Origin: Bradyrhizobium valentinum
Lineage (GTDB): Bacteria; Pseudomonadota; Alphaproteobacteria; Rhizobiales; Xanthobacteraceae
DNA length: 64,000 nt
Assembly (NCBI RefSeq): GCF_001440405.1
Contig: NZ_LLXX01000067.1
Location: forward strand, 340-64,339
Direction of reading: 5' to 3'
The translations under genes and the position numbers were made by a program. Shown in pieces: positions 53,805 through 63,210 of this stretch (its first letter is position 1; each line of letters begins with the position of its first letter). A model generated the notes under the pieces. That model was not told the DNA's origin and searched no databases. It saw only the letters and a list, made by a program, of their open reading frames with translations.

Positions 53805-55250
53805 ATGGGACTCATTGGGATATTGCTCGGTCTCGCCCTGCTGATGTGGCTCGCGTTCCGGGGTTGGAGCATTCTGATGGTCGCTCCGCCGGCGGCGCTC
53901 ATCGTGGCCGCGTTCTCGGGAGAACCGTTGCTCGCCCACTGGACGCAGACCTTCATGCCGGGAGCGGCGCGATTTGTGGCGCAATGGTTTCCCCTGTTTC
54001 TGCTTGGCGGGTTGTTCGGCAAGCTCATGGGCGACAGCGGCTCGGTCAGCGCCATCGCGCAGTATTTGACCAAGAAGTTGGGAGCCGGCCGCACGATGCT
54101 CGCAGTGGTGGCAGCCTCGGCGATCGTGACCTATGGCGGGGTGAGCGTGTTCGTCGCGTTTTTCGTGCTGGCCCCGCTGGCTCACGAGATGTTCAGGGCC
54201 GCGAATCTGCCGCGCCGGTTGATACCGGCGGCCGTCGGTCTCGGTGCATTCACCTTCACCATGTCGGTGATGCCGGGAACCCCCTCGGTCAATAACGCGA
54301 TTCCGATGCCGTACTTCGGCACCACCACCTTTGCGGCCCCCGGGCTGAGTCTCATCGCGTCGGCCATCATCTTTGTCTTCGGCATGTGGTGGCTCGGCCG
54401 TGCCGAGGCGGCCGCGCGCAAGGCTGGCGAAGGTTACGCTGGCGAGGCAGGAACCGCTCCTGTCGTCAACGAGATGGTCCGCGAGCAGGCGGCGCCGGCG
54501 GGCGACTTCGACCCGGCCGAGTTACCGCATGGCAAGCAGGCCGAGAGCGGGCCGCCCTTCGTCCTGGCCATGCTGCCCATCGTCGTCGTTATCGTCACCA
54601 ATTTCCTGATGGCGCTCGTCGTATTCCCGCGGCTCGATTTTTCGTTCCTGTCCGAGCCCCGCTGGGGCGGTATTACGATCGGGGCCGTGTCCGGCGTCTG
54701 GTCGGTTTTGGTGGCTCTCGCGTTGGCAAACTTGACCGTCATTCTCATCAACTTTCGACGCTTGCCATCCGTTCGCGAAAGCCTTGATGCCGGCGCGAAT
54801 TCCGCCGCCTTGCCGATGCTGATGATCGCCAGTCTTGTCGGCTTCGGCGCGGTCGTTGCCGCAGTGCCGGCATTTGGGCTGGTTCGCGATGCGGTATTTT
54901 CGGTTCAGGGAGGACCGCTGGTCTCATTGGCACTCTCCATGAATGTGCTGGCGGGGCTGACCGGTACTGCTTCCGGCGGTATGGCAATTGTGCTCAATGC
55001 ATTTGGCGCCGACTTTATGCATCTTGCCACTGAGCATCACATCGATCCCGAATTGATGCATCGCATAACAACGATGAGCGCTGGTACCCTAGACGCGCTC
55101 CCGCACAACGGCACGGTGTTGCTGTTATTGCAGATTAGTGGTCTGACTCACCGTGAAAGCTATCTCGACATGGTGATGACCGTGATCGTCAGTTGCATCA
55201 TCGCACTTGTTGCTGTCCTGATACTGGGTTCGGTGTTCGGGTCATTTTGA
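53805..55250 (+). CDS. GntP-family permease
   Basis: A 481-residue, roughly 12-14-helix transporter of the gluconate permease family. It has LFLLGGLFGKLMGDSGSV (family signature), ASAIVTYGGVSVFVAFF, FTMSVMPGTPSVNNAIPM and a soluble, acidic central loop (about residues 205-245). Family members move gluconate, other sugar acids, hydroxy acids or, in some clades, acetoacetate-like compounds. No catabolic gene is adjacent. GAGGAAG precedes the ATG. Confidence 0.88.
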   Translation: MGLIGILLGLALLMWLAFRGWSILMVAPPAALIVAAFSGEPLLAHWTQTFMPGAARFVAQWFPLFLLGGLFGKLMGDSGSVSAIAQYLTKKLGAGRTMLAVVAASAIVTYGGVSVFVAFFVLAPLAHEMFRAANLPRRLIPAAVGLGAFTFTMSVMPGTPSVNNAIPMPYFGTTTFAAPGLSLIASAIIFVFGMWWLGRAEAAARKAGEGYAGEAGTAPVVNEMVREQAAPAGDFDPAELPHGKQAESGPPFVLAMLPIVVVIVTNFLMALVVFPRLDFSFLSEPRWGGITIGAVSGVWSVLVALALANLTVILINFRRLPSVRESLDAGANSAALPMLMIASLVGFGAVVAAVPAFGLVRDAVFSVQGGPLVSLALSMNVLAGLTGTASGGMAIVLNAFGADFMHLATEHHIDPELMHRITTMSAGTLDALPHNGTVLLLLQISGLTHRESYLDMVMTVIVSCIIALVAVLILGSVFGSF

Positions 55251-55620
55251 CGCTTGTCGCTTTTTTGGAGGATTGCCGGAACTCTCACGGCCCGTCGGCT
55301 GACTCGGCGCACGCCCAATGGCAGCACTGCTGGCGGCAATGCGCACCTGTCAGCGCAGGCTCATGCACCTCGCGCGTCGCGTATCGCCTGAGCGACTTTC
55401 GTCGCCTGCGACACTCATCCGATTCGCGCGCCCGTGACGGTCCTTCTGCGGCGGGTGCTCAAGCGCAGCACCATGCCTTCGTTGACGGCAGATCCGGCGG
55501 GAGGACGAGGATGAAGTTCGCGGCTCGACGCAGCGCGAGAGCCTTTCGAGCCGCTTCGACATGGGCAGTCCGAGCTGCCGGACCAAGCTGGCGCTCACCT
55601 GGATCGAGAGGTACGATCGC
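55251..55620. other. Intergenic region after the GntP gene
   Basis: The 370 bp are GC-rich with open frames on both strands, but no domain or signal is recognised. A TTTTTTGGAGG stretch lies at the left end. It probably carries the promoter of the following hydrolase gene. Confidence 0.4.
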
Positions 55621-57267
55621 ATGAGGAAAGGGTTCTGGCATTCATTCTCTACCGGCGGCCTTCTCCTCGGAATACTGTTTTTTGCTGCCTCTCTGACGCC
55701 GACGCTGTTGCCACGGAATTTTTTGACGCAGGGGATCCTTTCAGGATGCTCGCTGACAGTCGGATACGGCATCGGCGCGTTCGGCGGTTGGCTTTGGGCT
55801 TACATGGAGCTCCTGCAGCTCAGCGGCCGCCTACTGCGCGTCGCCAAACTCGCCGCCGCGACCGGCTGCGCGGTAGTTGCGATCATCTCCCTCTGGCTGG
55901 CGGCACGATGGCAGAATTCGATCCGTGAGTTGATGGAACTCGAGTCGGTCGACACAGCGCATCCGCTCGAGGTCTGCCTAATTGCGCTGGCGGTGTTCGC
56001 AATCCTGATCGCGCTCGCGAAGTTCTTCCGACTGACGCTCCGCTTCGTGGCGACAAGAGTTAGCCGCTTCCTGCCAGGGCGACTGTCCAACGTCATCGGC
56101 GTCATCGCGGCGGTTGCGCTGTTCTGGTCAGTCATCAATGGAATTTTGTTCCGAACAGCCCTGCGCGTCGCAGGGGCGTCCTTCCAGGAATACGATCAAC
56201 TGATCGAACCGGAGACTGAGCCGCCGACGGACCCTCTGAAGACCGGCAGCAGTGCTTCCCTTCTCACCTGGGACAAGCTCGGACGGGCGGGACGGGAGTT
56301 CATCTCCTCAGGGCCGACCCGTAAAGACATAAGCGCTTTTTCGGGCAGGGAAGCGCGCGAGCCTCTTCGCATCTATGTCGGACTACGATCGGCAGGCACG
56401 CCGGAACTGCGCGCCAAGCTTGCACTGGAAGAATTAAAGCGTGTCGGTGGATTCGAGCGATCCGTGCTTGTCGTAGCGACGCCGACCGGCACCGGCTGGG
56501 TCGACCCGGCGGCGATGGACAGCGTCGAGTATCTGCACCACGGCGCCGTTGCGAGCGTTGCCATGCAATATTCCTATCTCGCCAGTTGGCTGTACCTGCT
56601 TGTGGAGCCGGGCTATGGCGCCGATGTCGCACGCGCCCTCTTCAACGAGATTTACGGATACTGGATCACGCTTCCCAAGCACCGCCGGCCAAGACTTTAT
56701 CTGCACGGGATCAGTCTTGGCGCCGCGAATTCCGAACAATCGACCGACCTGATCGAAGTCATGCGCGACCCGTTCGCCGGCGCACTCTGGAGCGGGCCGC
56801 CTTATTCGAGCAGGCTCTGGCGCTGGCTCACCGAGCGTCGCAATCCGGGATCGCCCGCCTGGCTTCCCCGGTTCCGCGACGGATCATTCGTGCGGTTCAT
56901 GAACCAGCACGGAGAGTTTGCTGATCCGGCCTCAGGTCCGAGTGCCGTGTGGGGGCCGATGCGGGTCGTCTACCTGCAATATGCAAGCGACCCGGCAACC
57001 TTTTTCGAGTATCGCAGTCTCTATCGCGAGCCGGACTGGATGCTGCCGCCGCGCGGCCCGGACGTGTCGCCGCAATTGCGATGGTATCCGGTTGTAACTC
57101 TTCTTCAACTGATGCTGGACATGTTCATGGCAACCGACGCGCCGATCGGCTATGGCCATGTCTACGCCCCAGCGCACTACATCGACGCATGGGTCGAGGT
57201 GACGGAAGTTCGCGACTGGTCCGCGGAAGACATCACGCGGCTGAAGCAGCACCTCTCCAAGCCGTAG
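55621..57267 (+). CDS. Membrane-anchored alpha/beta-hydrolase (PF10081 type)
   Basis: A 548-residue protein. The N-terminal part has about five helices (LLLGILFFAASLTPTLLP and onward); the C-terminal half is an alpha/beta-hydrolase with LYLHGISLGAANSEQS (nucleophile Ser in Gly-x-Ser-x-Gly) and WSGPPYSSRLW. The signature layout, including SLTPTLLPR near the start, is that of the Abhydrolase_9 family, whose substrate is unknown. The ATG at 55621 follows GAGAGG; an upstream ATG at 55561 lacks support. Confidence 0.87.
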   Translation: MRKGFWHSFSTGGLLLGILFFAASLTPTLLPRNFLTQGILSGCSLTVGYGIGAFGGWLWAYMELLQLSGRLLRVAKLAAATGCAVVAIISLWLAARWQNSIRELMELESVDTAHPLEVCLIALAVFAILIALAKFFRLTLRFVATRVSRFLPGRLSNVIGVIAAVALFWSVINGILFRTALRVAGASFQEYDQLIEPETEPPTDPLKTGSSASLLTWDKLGRAGREFISSGPTRKDISAFSGREAREPLRIYVGLRSAGTPELRAKLALEELKRVGGFERSVLVVATPTGTGWVDPAAMDSVEYLHHGAVASVAMQYSYLASWLYLLVEPGYGADVARALFNEIYGYWITLPKHRRPRLYLHGISLGAANSEQSTDLIEVMRDPFAGALWSGPPYSSRLWRWLTERRNPGSPAWLPRFRDGSFVRFMNQHGEFADPASGPSAVWGPMRVVYLQYASDPATFFEYRSLYREPDWMLPPRGPDVSPQLRWYPVVTLLQLMLDMFMATDAPIGYGHVYAPAHYIDAWVEVTEVRDWSAEDITRLKQHLSKP

Positions 57268-57360
57268 TCCGCGACCGCTATTCCAACATCCGCCACGGCG
57301 GCGACGGATTTTTGCGTGCTGCTATCCAACGAGGGCTTAGAACTGGACCATGACCGCGGT

Positions 57361-58482
57361 CTATATGGGATAGCGCAAGACAGCGGCCAGTGACTTACCT
57401 CCCGGGATGTCGGCTTTGCGAACACCTAGAACGCGGCCACCTGCATGGATAACCCGCCGCGCGATTTCGTCGACCACGCCGTAGCTGCGCGCGCTCGGCC
57501 TGTCAGCAAACGTCGTGCTGCCATCCACCTCGGACACCGTTCCGGGAACGACCTCATCAATGTCGACCAGCAGAGTTTCAACGGCCCCATAGGTGGCCGC
57601 GCGAGCCGCCTGGGCGATATCGGTGGTCGCGCGCCCCTGGTTCTCGCGGGCCTCGAAGTGGCTGGCGAAGGCCGCGATCTCGTCACGATAGAGATCATCA
57701 AGCACTGAGCGGGCACGCGCCGCAAGTTCAGCGTCGGTGAGCGCATCAGGACTGCCGTCGATCCCTGTCGGTGCCAGATGCGCATAGGTATTCACAGATC
57801 GATAGATCGATGCGAAGGGCTGAAGCGCGGCCAGCACCAGCGGGATATCGATGCCGGCAAGCAGTGTGCGCAGTGAACTGTCCACCTGTCGTGCGAACTG
57901 GCGCAATCTCACCTTCTGGCCTTCGGCGCCCTGGATGCGACCGCTCGGAGATCGATCGTTCAGGGTCGAGCGGCGCACTGCGCTGGCAGCCCCCTTCGGC
58001 ATGCCTTCGACCTTGACAAGTGTCGCAGGCAAATCAGCGGGGACCTCGATCACGCGGACCATCGCTTCCGACAGCGCCAGCACATAACAGGTGTGGGGAA
58101 ACGTGACAGCGCGCAGCAGCGGCTTCAAAAAGAAGCGATCAGACACCTCAACGACGGGCTCCAGCGTGTTGGGAAGACGAAAAGTCCGTATATTGTCGGG
58201 CGTGGCCAGCACAGCGAGGCTGCGCGCCTGGAATCGCCAGAACTCGTCATCGTCGGTAAGGTCGTCCAGATGTTCGGCCAATGCAGCAACGCGGCGCTTG
58301 TCGGTGCCCGCGGCTTCGAGCTGATGGATGCCCTGCTTTGCCAGATTCTTCAGCTCGATCCGATCTCCTGCGGTCTCCAGCGTCAGTGGCGAGGTTCGCA
58401 GATAGATCGACAGGCAGATGTCATCGCGGTGGGAGATCAGTGATTTCAGATCGACGGTAGTCGGAATGTCGACGTAGAGCAT
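57361..58482 (-). CDS. baeRF-like protein (release-factor-related fold)
   Basis: A 373-residue soluble protein resembling the bacterial archaeo-eukaryotic release-factor family (eRF1/Vms1-like), with three domains. An N-terminal module holds CLSIYLRTSPLTLETAGDRI. The middle part has RRSTLNDRSPSGRIQGAEGQ, in the region of the peptidyl-tRNA-active loop of eRF1 relatives, though no GGQ is present. A C-terminal L7Ae-like domain has AATYGAVETLLVDIDEVVPG. These proteins are proposed to act on stalled ribosomes or RNA; no reaction is proven for this subgroup. Confidence 0.65.
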   Translation of the reverse strand: MLYVDIPTTVDLKSLISHRDDICLSIYLRTSPLTLETAGDRIELKNLAKQGIHQLEAAGTDKRRVAALAEHLDDLTDDDEFWRFQARSLAVLATPDNIRTFRLPNTLEPVVEVSDRFFLKPLLRAVTFPHTCYVLALSEAMVRVIEVPADLPATLVKVEGMPKGAASAVRRSTLNDRSPSGRIQGAEGQKVRLRQFARQVDSSLRTLLAGIDIPLVLAALQPFASIYRSVNTYAHLAPTGIDGSPDALTDAELAARARSVLDDLYRDEIAAFASHFEARENQGRATTDIAQAARAATYGAVETLLVDIDEVVPGTVSEVDGSTTFADRPSARSYGVVDEIARRVIHAGGRVLGVRKADIPGGKSLAAVLRYPI

Positions 58483-58567
58483 GACAAATCTCCATCTCGA
58501 GCAGCTTATGGATCTTCACACCGTCCATTCAGATCAAGATAGTCGAAATCCATAGTTGAGGAGTATC

Positions 58568-59227
58568 TCAGGGCGCGACCAATTTCTTGCGGATGGCATA
58601 GCGGACCAACTCTGCCGTCGACGACATGCCGAGCTTGCGCATTGCCGAAGCACGATGGGTTTCGACGGTCTTCACACTCAGCTTCAGTATTGCGCTGATG
58701 GACCTGTTGGTGTGCCCTTCCGCAATCAACTGAACCACGCTCTGCTCGCGCGACGTGAGCAGCATGTCCGATTTATTCTGCTTGTTGATCTGGTAGTCGT
58801 GGAGCAGCTTCTCCAGCAGGACGCTGGTGAAGTAGGGCCTGCCGTCGAGCAAGGCTTCGATCGCAGAAATAAGGTGCTTCCGGGCATCCGACTTGAACAG
58901 GAAGCCACGGACGCCCGCCAGAATGGCTTCCGTCAGCAGTTCCTCGCTTTCGTGCATCGTCAGGATCAACACTTCAGTGCGGAGATGGAGCGCCCTGAGG
59001 CGGCGACTGACCTCCAATCCGTTCATGATAGGCATGGAGTAGTCGGCGATCACAATGTCTGGCCGGGTTTCCAGGGTCAACGCGACGGCCTGCTCGCCAT
59101 TGGTCGCTTCCCCGGTTACGATCCAGTTGGAGCGCGCTTCAACGATCGCGCGAAGCCCGGAACGCACGACTTCATGATCATCCGCAATCACGATGCGTTT
59201 CACGGCGTCGTTCCCGTATGCCGGCAC
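58568..59227 (-). CDS. NarL/FixJ-type response regulator 1
   Basis: A 219-residue two-component regulator. The receiver has acidic pocket ADDHE, phospho-acceptor Asp62 (IADYSMP), Thr90 and Lys112 (LFKSDA). The LuxR-type helix-turn-helix is at about 155-200 (LTSREQSVVQLIAEGHTNRS). It is a clear paralogue of the next regulator. The start is GTG at 59227, with an in-frame GTG at 59203 as alternative. The histidine kinase gene upstream is the likely partner. Confidence 0.93.
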   Translation of the reverse strand: MPAYGNDAVKRIVIADDHEVVRSGLRAIVEARSNWIVTGEATNGEQAVALTLETRPDIVIADYSMPIMNGLEVSRRLRALHLRTEVLILTMHESEELLTEAILAGVRGFLFKSDARKHLISAIEALLDGRPYFTSVLLEKLLHDYQINKQNKSDMLLTSREQSVVQLIAEGHTNRSISAILKLSVKTVETHRASAMRKLGMSSTAELVRYAIRKKLVAP

Positions 59228-59367
59228 CGAACCTTCAAGCGATCGGCTGAGGTGACCGGCAGCAAAGTCGGACCATCATACTGATCGCGGCTGGAAGGGT
59301 TATCCCACAAAACCCCGAGATCTCCCGGCGAATGTACTGACGTGACCGCAGCCCGCTCAGGTCATCG

Positions 59368-59997
59368 TCATGCCTCGACCAGCCTCGCCCGAACCGCGTA
59401 TCGGACCAGCCCCGCGGTTGAATTCACGTCCAGCTTGCGCATCGCGGCCGCCCGGTGCGCCTCGGTCGTCTTGACGCTGAGGTCCAAGATGGCACTGATG
59501 CCCTTGTTGCTGTATCCCTCCGCAACCAGCTTGACGACAACCTGCTCTCGCGGCGTGAGCCCCTGGTTCCTGTCCATATCGGCACGCGATCCGACATCCA
59601 ATTCATTCACGCAGCTTCTGGTGCAGAACGGCTTGTGGACCAGAAGCGAGTCGACGGCCGCCAATAGCAACTTGTTCGCATCCGACTTCACCAGGAACGC
59701 ACGGGCGCCGGCCTGGAATGCCTGTTGCGCGAGCAGACCGGAGTTGTGCACCGTGAAGATCAGCACCTCCGTCTGCAGCGGATGATCCCTGATCCGCCGC
59801 GCAACCTCCACCCCCGTCATTCGCGGCATCGAGAAATCGACGATGGCCACGTGGGGCCGGCATTCAATCGCCGCGGCAACTGCCTTGCTACCGTCGTCTG
59901 CCTCAGCGACGACCTCCCAATCGACTCGTTGTTGCAGCACCGCTCGCAGCCCCGATCGCACCGCTTCGTGATCGTCAGCGATAAGAATTCGCTTCAT
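59368..59997 (-). CDS. NarL/FixJ-type response regulator 2
   Basis: A 209-residue regulator with ADDHE, phospho-acceptor Asp54 (IVDFSMP), Thr82 and Lys104 (LVKSDA) in the receiver and a LuxR-type DNA-binding domain (LTPREQVVVKLVAEGYSNKG). The recognition helix region reads LSVKTTEAHRAAAMRKL here and LSVKTVETHRASAMRKL in the paralogue, so the two may bind similar sites. The ATG at 59997 has AGGAG upstream; a GTG at 60024 is less likely. Confidence 0.93.
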   Translation of the reverse strand: MKRILIADDHEAVRSGLRAVLQQRVDWEVVAEADDGSKAVAAAIECRPHVAIVDFSMPRMTGVEVARRIRDHPLQTEVLIFTVHNSGLLAQQAFQAGARAFLVKSDANKLLLAAVDSLLVHKPFCTRSCVNELDVGSRADMDRNQGLTPREQVVVKLVAEGYSNKGISAILDLSVKTTEAHRAAAMRKLDVNSTAGLVRYAVRARLVEA

Positions 59998-60090
59998 GGC
60001 AGAACACTCCTGGTCGTTTTGCACGGTGCCAGCTCGAAAGGCGCCAGAAACGGCGACTTCCGCCTGCCACCGGCGGTTCGTGTTTTGGCT

Positions 60091-61293
60091 CTATTGAGTG
60101 CCTGTGTAAGCCGTAGTGACTGAGGTGGCCTTTCGTCGGTTGCGCCTGTTGGTAGCAAAATCATGCGGAAACACCGCGCACAACACGGTGCCTGAGCGCC
60201 GCATCGCCGGACCGGAGCGGATCTCGAGCGTGCCTCCGATCTGCTGCAGCCTCGCTCGCATTGCGGGAATGCCAACGCCAGGCGATATTGCCCTGGTGCC
60301 GGGTCGCGACGTGGCAACCGGCATGCCGCGACCATCGTCGCTGATCGTCAGCCGGACGTGGCCGTCAGCTATCTCAAGGACGATCTCCACCTCTGTCGCC
60401 TTTGCATGACGGAAGACATTCGTCAGGGCTTCCTGGATGACCCGCAACAGCGAGCGCTGTTTCTCGTAAGGCAACCGATCCGCGTCGGACGCGATCCTGG
60501 TACTGACCTGCAGCGACGTGCGTGCTGCGAACCCCTCGGCATAGTGCTCGATCGTGGCTTTCAGTCCGTCGATCGTCAGGTCTTGGGGGTAAAGCAGATA
60601 GGCAAATGCCCGGATCTCCCTGAGCGCTTCATCGATCGATGCATCGATTTCGTCGCAAAGGCGCTCGGCGCCGACGGGGTCGCCCAAGCTGGCCCGGATC
60701 CGCATAAGGCCCAGGCTGGCTGCGATCAAATTCTGACAGGTCGAATCGTGGAGATCCGATGCGATTCTTTGCTGGATCTCCTCCTGAATGGAAACCAGTC
60801 TGACATTCATCCGCGCGTCGACGATCCCTTCAGCGGCGCCCTTAAGGGAGCCTTCGCTCAGGATACGATGACTGCCGATCAGGCGGACCACGCTGCCGGT
60901 TGCGGCATCGCAGATCGGAGCGACGGTTGTCTCGATCGTTCGCCGAGGACCGCCAAGCGCGAGGCAATGGCGAATTCTGACCTCTGCTCCCTCGGCAAGA
61001 CAGGCGCGGAGAGCTTCGCAAACGGACCTGGCGTCTTCCCTGCTCAAACAGGCAGAGACGTCCATCTCCCGGATTTCCTCCGACGAGATGCCGAGAAGAG
61101 ATTCAAACGCCGGGTTTATGCCCTCGTACGCAAATCGCCCCCGGTGCGAAGGGCGTACTGCAAAGAGAAGATCGGCTGCAAACATCCAATATAGCCGGTC
61201 GCTCGTTTCTTCCGGACCAATTCGCAGCCATTCTCTGACGCCGGCTCGATTCCACTCGCATGCTGGAGAGCTATGCAACTTCACGAAACGCAC
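60091..61293 (-). CDS. Soluble PAS-domain histidine kinase (HisKA_3/NarX-like core)
   Basis: A 400-residue kinase with no membrane helix. A PAS-like domain occupies roughly residues 35-145. The dimerisation domain has phospho-acceptor His182 in RIASDLHDSTCQNLIAASLG, and the HATPase has VIQEALTNVFRHAKA and ISDDGRGMP. This kinase type partners NarL/FixJ regulators, two of which follow. A cytosolic signal such as redox, oxygen or a metabolite is likely. The start is a GTG. Confidence 0.92.
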   Translation of the reverse strand: MRFVKLHSSPACEWNRAGVREWLRIGPEETSDRLYWMFAADLLFAVRPSHRGRFAYEGINPAFESLLGISSEEIREMDVSACLSREDARSVCEALRACLAEGAEVRIRHCLALGGPRRTIETTVAPICDAATGSVVRLIGSHRILSEGSLKGAAEGIVDARMNVRLVSIQEEIQQRIASDLHDSTCQNLIAASLGLMRIRASLGDPVGAERLCDEIDASIDEALREIRAFAYLLYPQDLTIDGLKATIEHYAEGFAARTSLQVSTRIASDADRLPYEKQRSLLRVIQEALTNVFRHAKATEVEIVLEIADGHVRLTISDDGRGMPVATSRPGTRAISPGVGIPAMRARLQQIGGTLEIRSGPAMRRSGTVLCAVFPHDFATNRRNRRKATSVTTAYTGTQ

Positions 61294-61709
61294 TCACTCT
61301 TCTCAAGCAACTCCCAATATTGAATCCTATATCGTGAGCCGCTTTTCCCGTCCCGCCCGCGTGGCATCCCAGAACACGCGCCCTGCGGGTGGGTTGATTA
61401 TACACCCGTTAGGACGGTCACACCATCAGGTAGTATTCCCGCAAGAGCTAAATCTCCTATCCGTGAGGACGAAATCCGGAAATGCACGAATGTGCTGCCA
61501 GGAACCATCGTTCCGGGAAGCTCAAATGTCATGCAACAGACACTAAAAGTGCTTCAAACGGGATTTTCGAACGGGCGCCCGCCCAATCCAAGGCAGGCGC
61601 GCCGGACTGGATCGACCACCATCGTGAAGGCCTTCCAGGCCGTCGAATACGCGAGCGGATTGCCGAGCGACCCCGTGCTGGCGCTGCCGTTTGGCGCGTC
61701 GATGCCAGC
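61294..61709. promoter_or_regulatory. Divergent region between the kinase gene and the DUF1269 remnant
   Basis: No gene is supported. It contains the box 1-like element at 61423-61440 and an inverted repeat CGGGTG-N11-CACCCG around 61386-61408. The sequence where the 5' half of a DUF1269 gene should be has no recognisable homology. Confidence 0.45.
61423..61440. promoter_or_regulatory. Box 1-like element near the histidine kinase gene
   Basis: CCATCAGGTAGTATTCCC shares the CCATCRG half and the GTAGTAT centre with the urease copy at 46775. The second half is degenerate and box 2 is absent. It lies 130 bp upstream of the kinase start on the other strand, so autoregulation is possible. Confidence 0.45.
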
Positions 61710-61982
61710 GGCCTCGGTGTTGCAGTGGGAGCGACATCCGGCGCGCTCGGCGGCGCACTCTCCGATTTCGGCATCGACGATTCTTTCATGAAAGAGCTCT
61801 CAGCAAGCCTCCAGACTGGCAACGCCGCCTTGTTTCTCCTGATCAAGCACATGACGGCGGACAAGGTGCTCAAGGAGATCAAGGACGCCGGAGGGATCGT
61901 GCTCAAGACGTCCCTAGATGAGACCAAGGAAAAAGCCCTGCGCGATGCGCTCGCCAGCGCGGCGGAGCGACCGGCGGCCTGA
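61710..61982 (+). pseudogene. C-terminal remnant of a DUF1269 gene
   Basis: The last 90 codons read GLGVAVGATSGALGGALSDF and on through GIDDSFMKEL, ALFLLIKHMTADKVLKEIKD and GIVLKTSLDET, an intact C-terminal half of a DUF1269 protein like that at 45735-46250. The in-frame upstream sequence lacks the ferredoxin-like N-terminal half and any good start. The gene has been truncated or rearranged. Confidence 0.75.
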
Positions 61983-62000
61983 ATGGCCGCCTTTCGCCTC

Positions 62001-62714
62001 TCAGCGTCGACTGCCGGCGAGGCGCAGCATCATCATGAACAGGTTGATGAAGTTGAGGTAGAGCGAAAGTGCGGCAATCACGGACTTGCGGCCTGCGGAA
62101 GTTTCGTCATCCCTGCCGTCGTACATCGCCTTGATCCGCTGCGTGTCGTAGGCCGTGAGCCCGGCAAAGACGCCGACGCCCACGATCGAGATCAGCCAGT
62201 CGAGCCCGGTCGAGCGCAGGAACAGGTTGACCAAGCTTGCGATGATGATGCCGATCAGACCCATGAACAGGAAAGTGCCGATCCCGGACAGGTCGCGCCT
62301 GGTGGTGTATCCAAAGATGCTGAGCGCGCCGAACGTTGCGGCTGCGATGAAGAATACGCGAGTGATCGAGGCGCTGGTATAGATGTGGAACAAGATTGAA
62401 AGCGACACGCCGACCAGCGCTGCATAAACGAAGAACAGCAGCCGCGCTGTTGTCACTGACAGCGTGTTGATGCGCGCGCTGATGAAGAACACCAGCGCAA
62501 GCGGGGCCAGAATGAAGATCCACATCAGCGGATTCTGCAGCAATTCAGGACCGGTAAGCTGATAGGTGAGCCACGCAACGACGGCGGTCAGGCCGACGCC
62601 TGCAGCCATGTGGTTGTAGATGCGCATCATGTAGGCGCGCAGTCCGGCGTCCAGCGCGATCGCGCCGCCGCCGGCCGCGCCAGAGGTCGTCAGGTTCTGA
62701 TCAAAGTTTGACAT
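62001..62714 (-). CDS. BAX inhibitor-1/YccA-family membrane protein
   Basis: A 237-residue, seven-helix protein. After a short soluble start it reads LRAYMMRIYNHMAAGVGLTA, then FGYTTRRDLSGIGTFLFMGL and STGLDWLISIVGVGVFAGLT, with the C-terminal YLNFINLFMMMLRLAG, all typical of the YccA/YbhL group. Homologues are pH- and Ca2+-sensitive channels or protease modulators; the role here is unknown. A GGTAG-type palindrome lies about 90 bp upstream. Confidence 0.94.
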   Translation of the reverse strand: MSNFDQNLTTSGAAGGGAIALDAGLRAYMMRIYNHMAAGVGLTAVVAWLTYQLTGPELLQNPLMWIFILAPLALVFFISARINTLSVTTARLLFFVYAALVGVSLSILFHIYTSASITRVFFIAAATFGALSIFGYTTRRDLSGIGTFLFMGLIGIIIASLVNLFLRSTGLDWLISIVGVGVFAGLTAYDTQRIKAMYDGRDDETSAGRKSVIAALSLYLNFINLFMMMLRLAGSRR

Positions 62715-62802
62715 CGCTCACGCCTCCTCTCGAGCCCGCAGCATGATGCCAAGCTATTCCTCGGCCTTCGCGCGGGATATCGGACAATCACCCGAGTTCC
62801 GT

Positions 62803-62816
62803 AGGTAGAACTACCT
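62803..62816 (-). promoter_or_regulatory. Palindrome before the BAX-inhibitor gene
   Basis: AGGTAGAACTACCT is a near-perfect palindrome, flanked on each side by GTTCC or GGAAC-like bases. On the coding strand it reads CAGGTAGTTCTACC, close to the CAGGTAGTATTCC element at 61423 and the GGTAGTAT centre at 46775. Confidence 0.45.
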
Positions 62817-62979
62817 GTTCCGCCGCGATTTCCGCACGCATTAGGCCATTCGTGGCACCCGTCCTGGCGCCTTTCCAAAGCGTAACCTGCAACAGCCGCC
62901 CCCTTCTCATCCTTTTGGCGGAGGCCCCTTACACGTTTGTCACTGGAAGCTGGCAGCGCTCCGACTTAATCCCGCCGGC

Positions 62980-63210
62980 ATGCGCTACTTCTTTCATATC
63001 GTCGACAAATACGGTCTCTCTCCAGACGGGATCGGATGCGAGCTCGCCGATCAGAACGCGGCCATTTTGCACGCCAAGCGCATTGCGGCCGAACTGGCGA
63101 AGGCCGGCGAATTCTTTCGTTTCAGCGTCGTGTTTGTAGCTCCGATTGCTGTTCCCGGAGCATCATCCAATCGGCATCAAAGCGCGGCCGGCCCCGTCGC
63201 GACGACCTGA
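62980..63210 (+). CDS. DUF6894 small protein
   Basis: A 76-residue protein starting MRYFFHIVDKYGLSPDGIG, the typical opening of the short DUF6894 family common in rhizobia, followed by an Ala-rich helix (AAILHAKRIAAELAKAGEFF). Function is unknown. The C-terminal 20 residues look disordered. Confidence 0.75.
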   Translation: MRYFFHIVDKYGLSPDGIGCELADQNAAILHAKRIAAELAKAGEFFRFSVVFVAPIAVPGASSNRHQSAAGPVATT

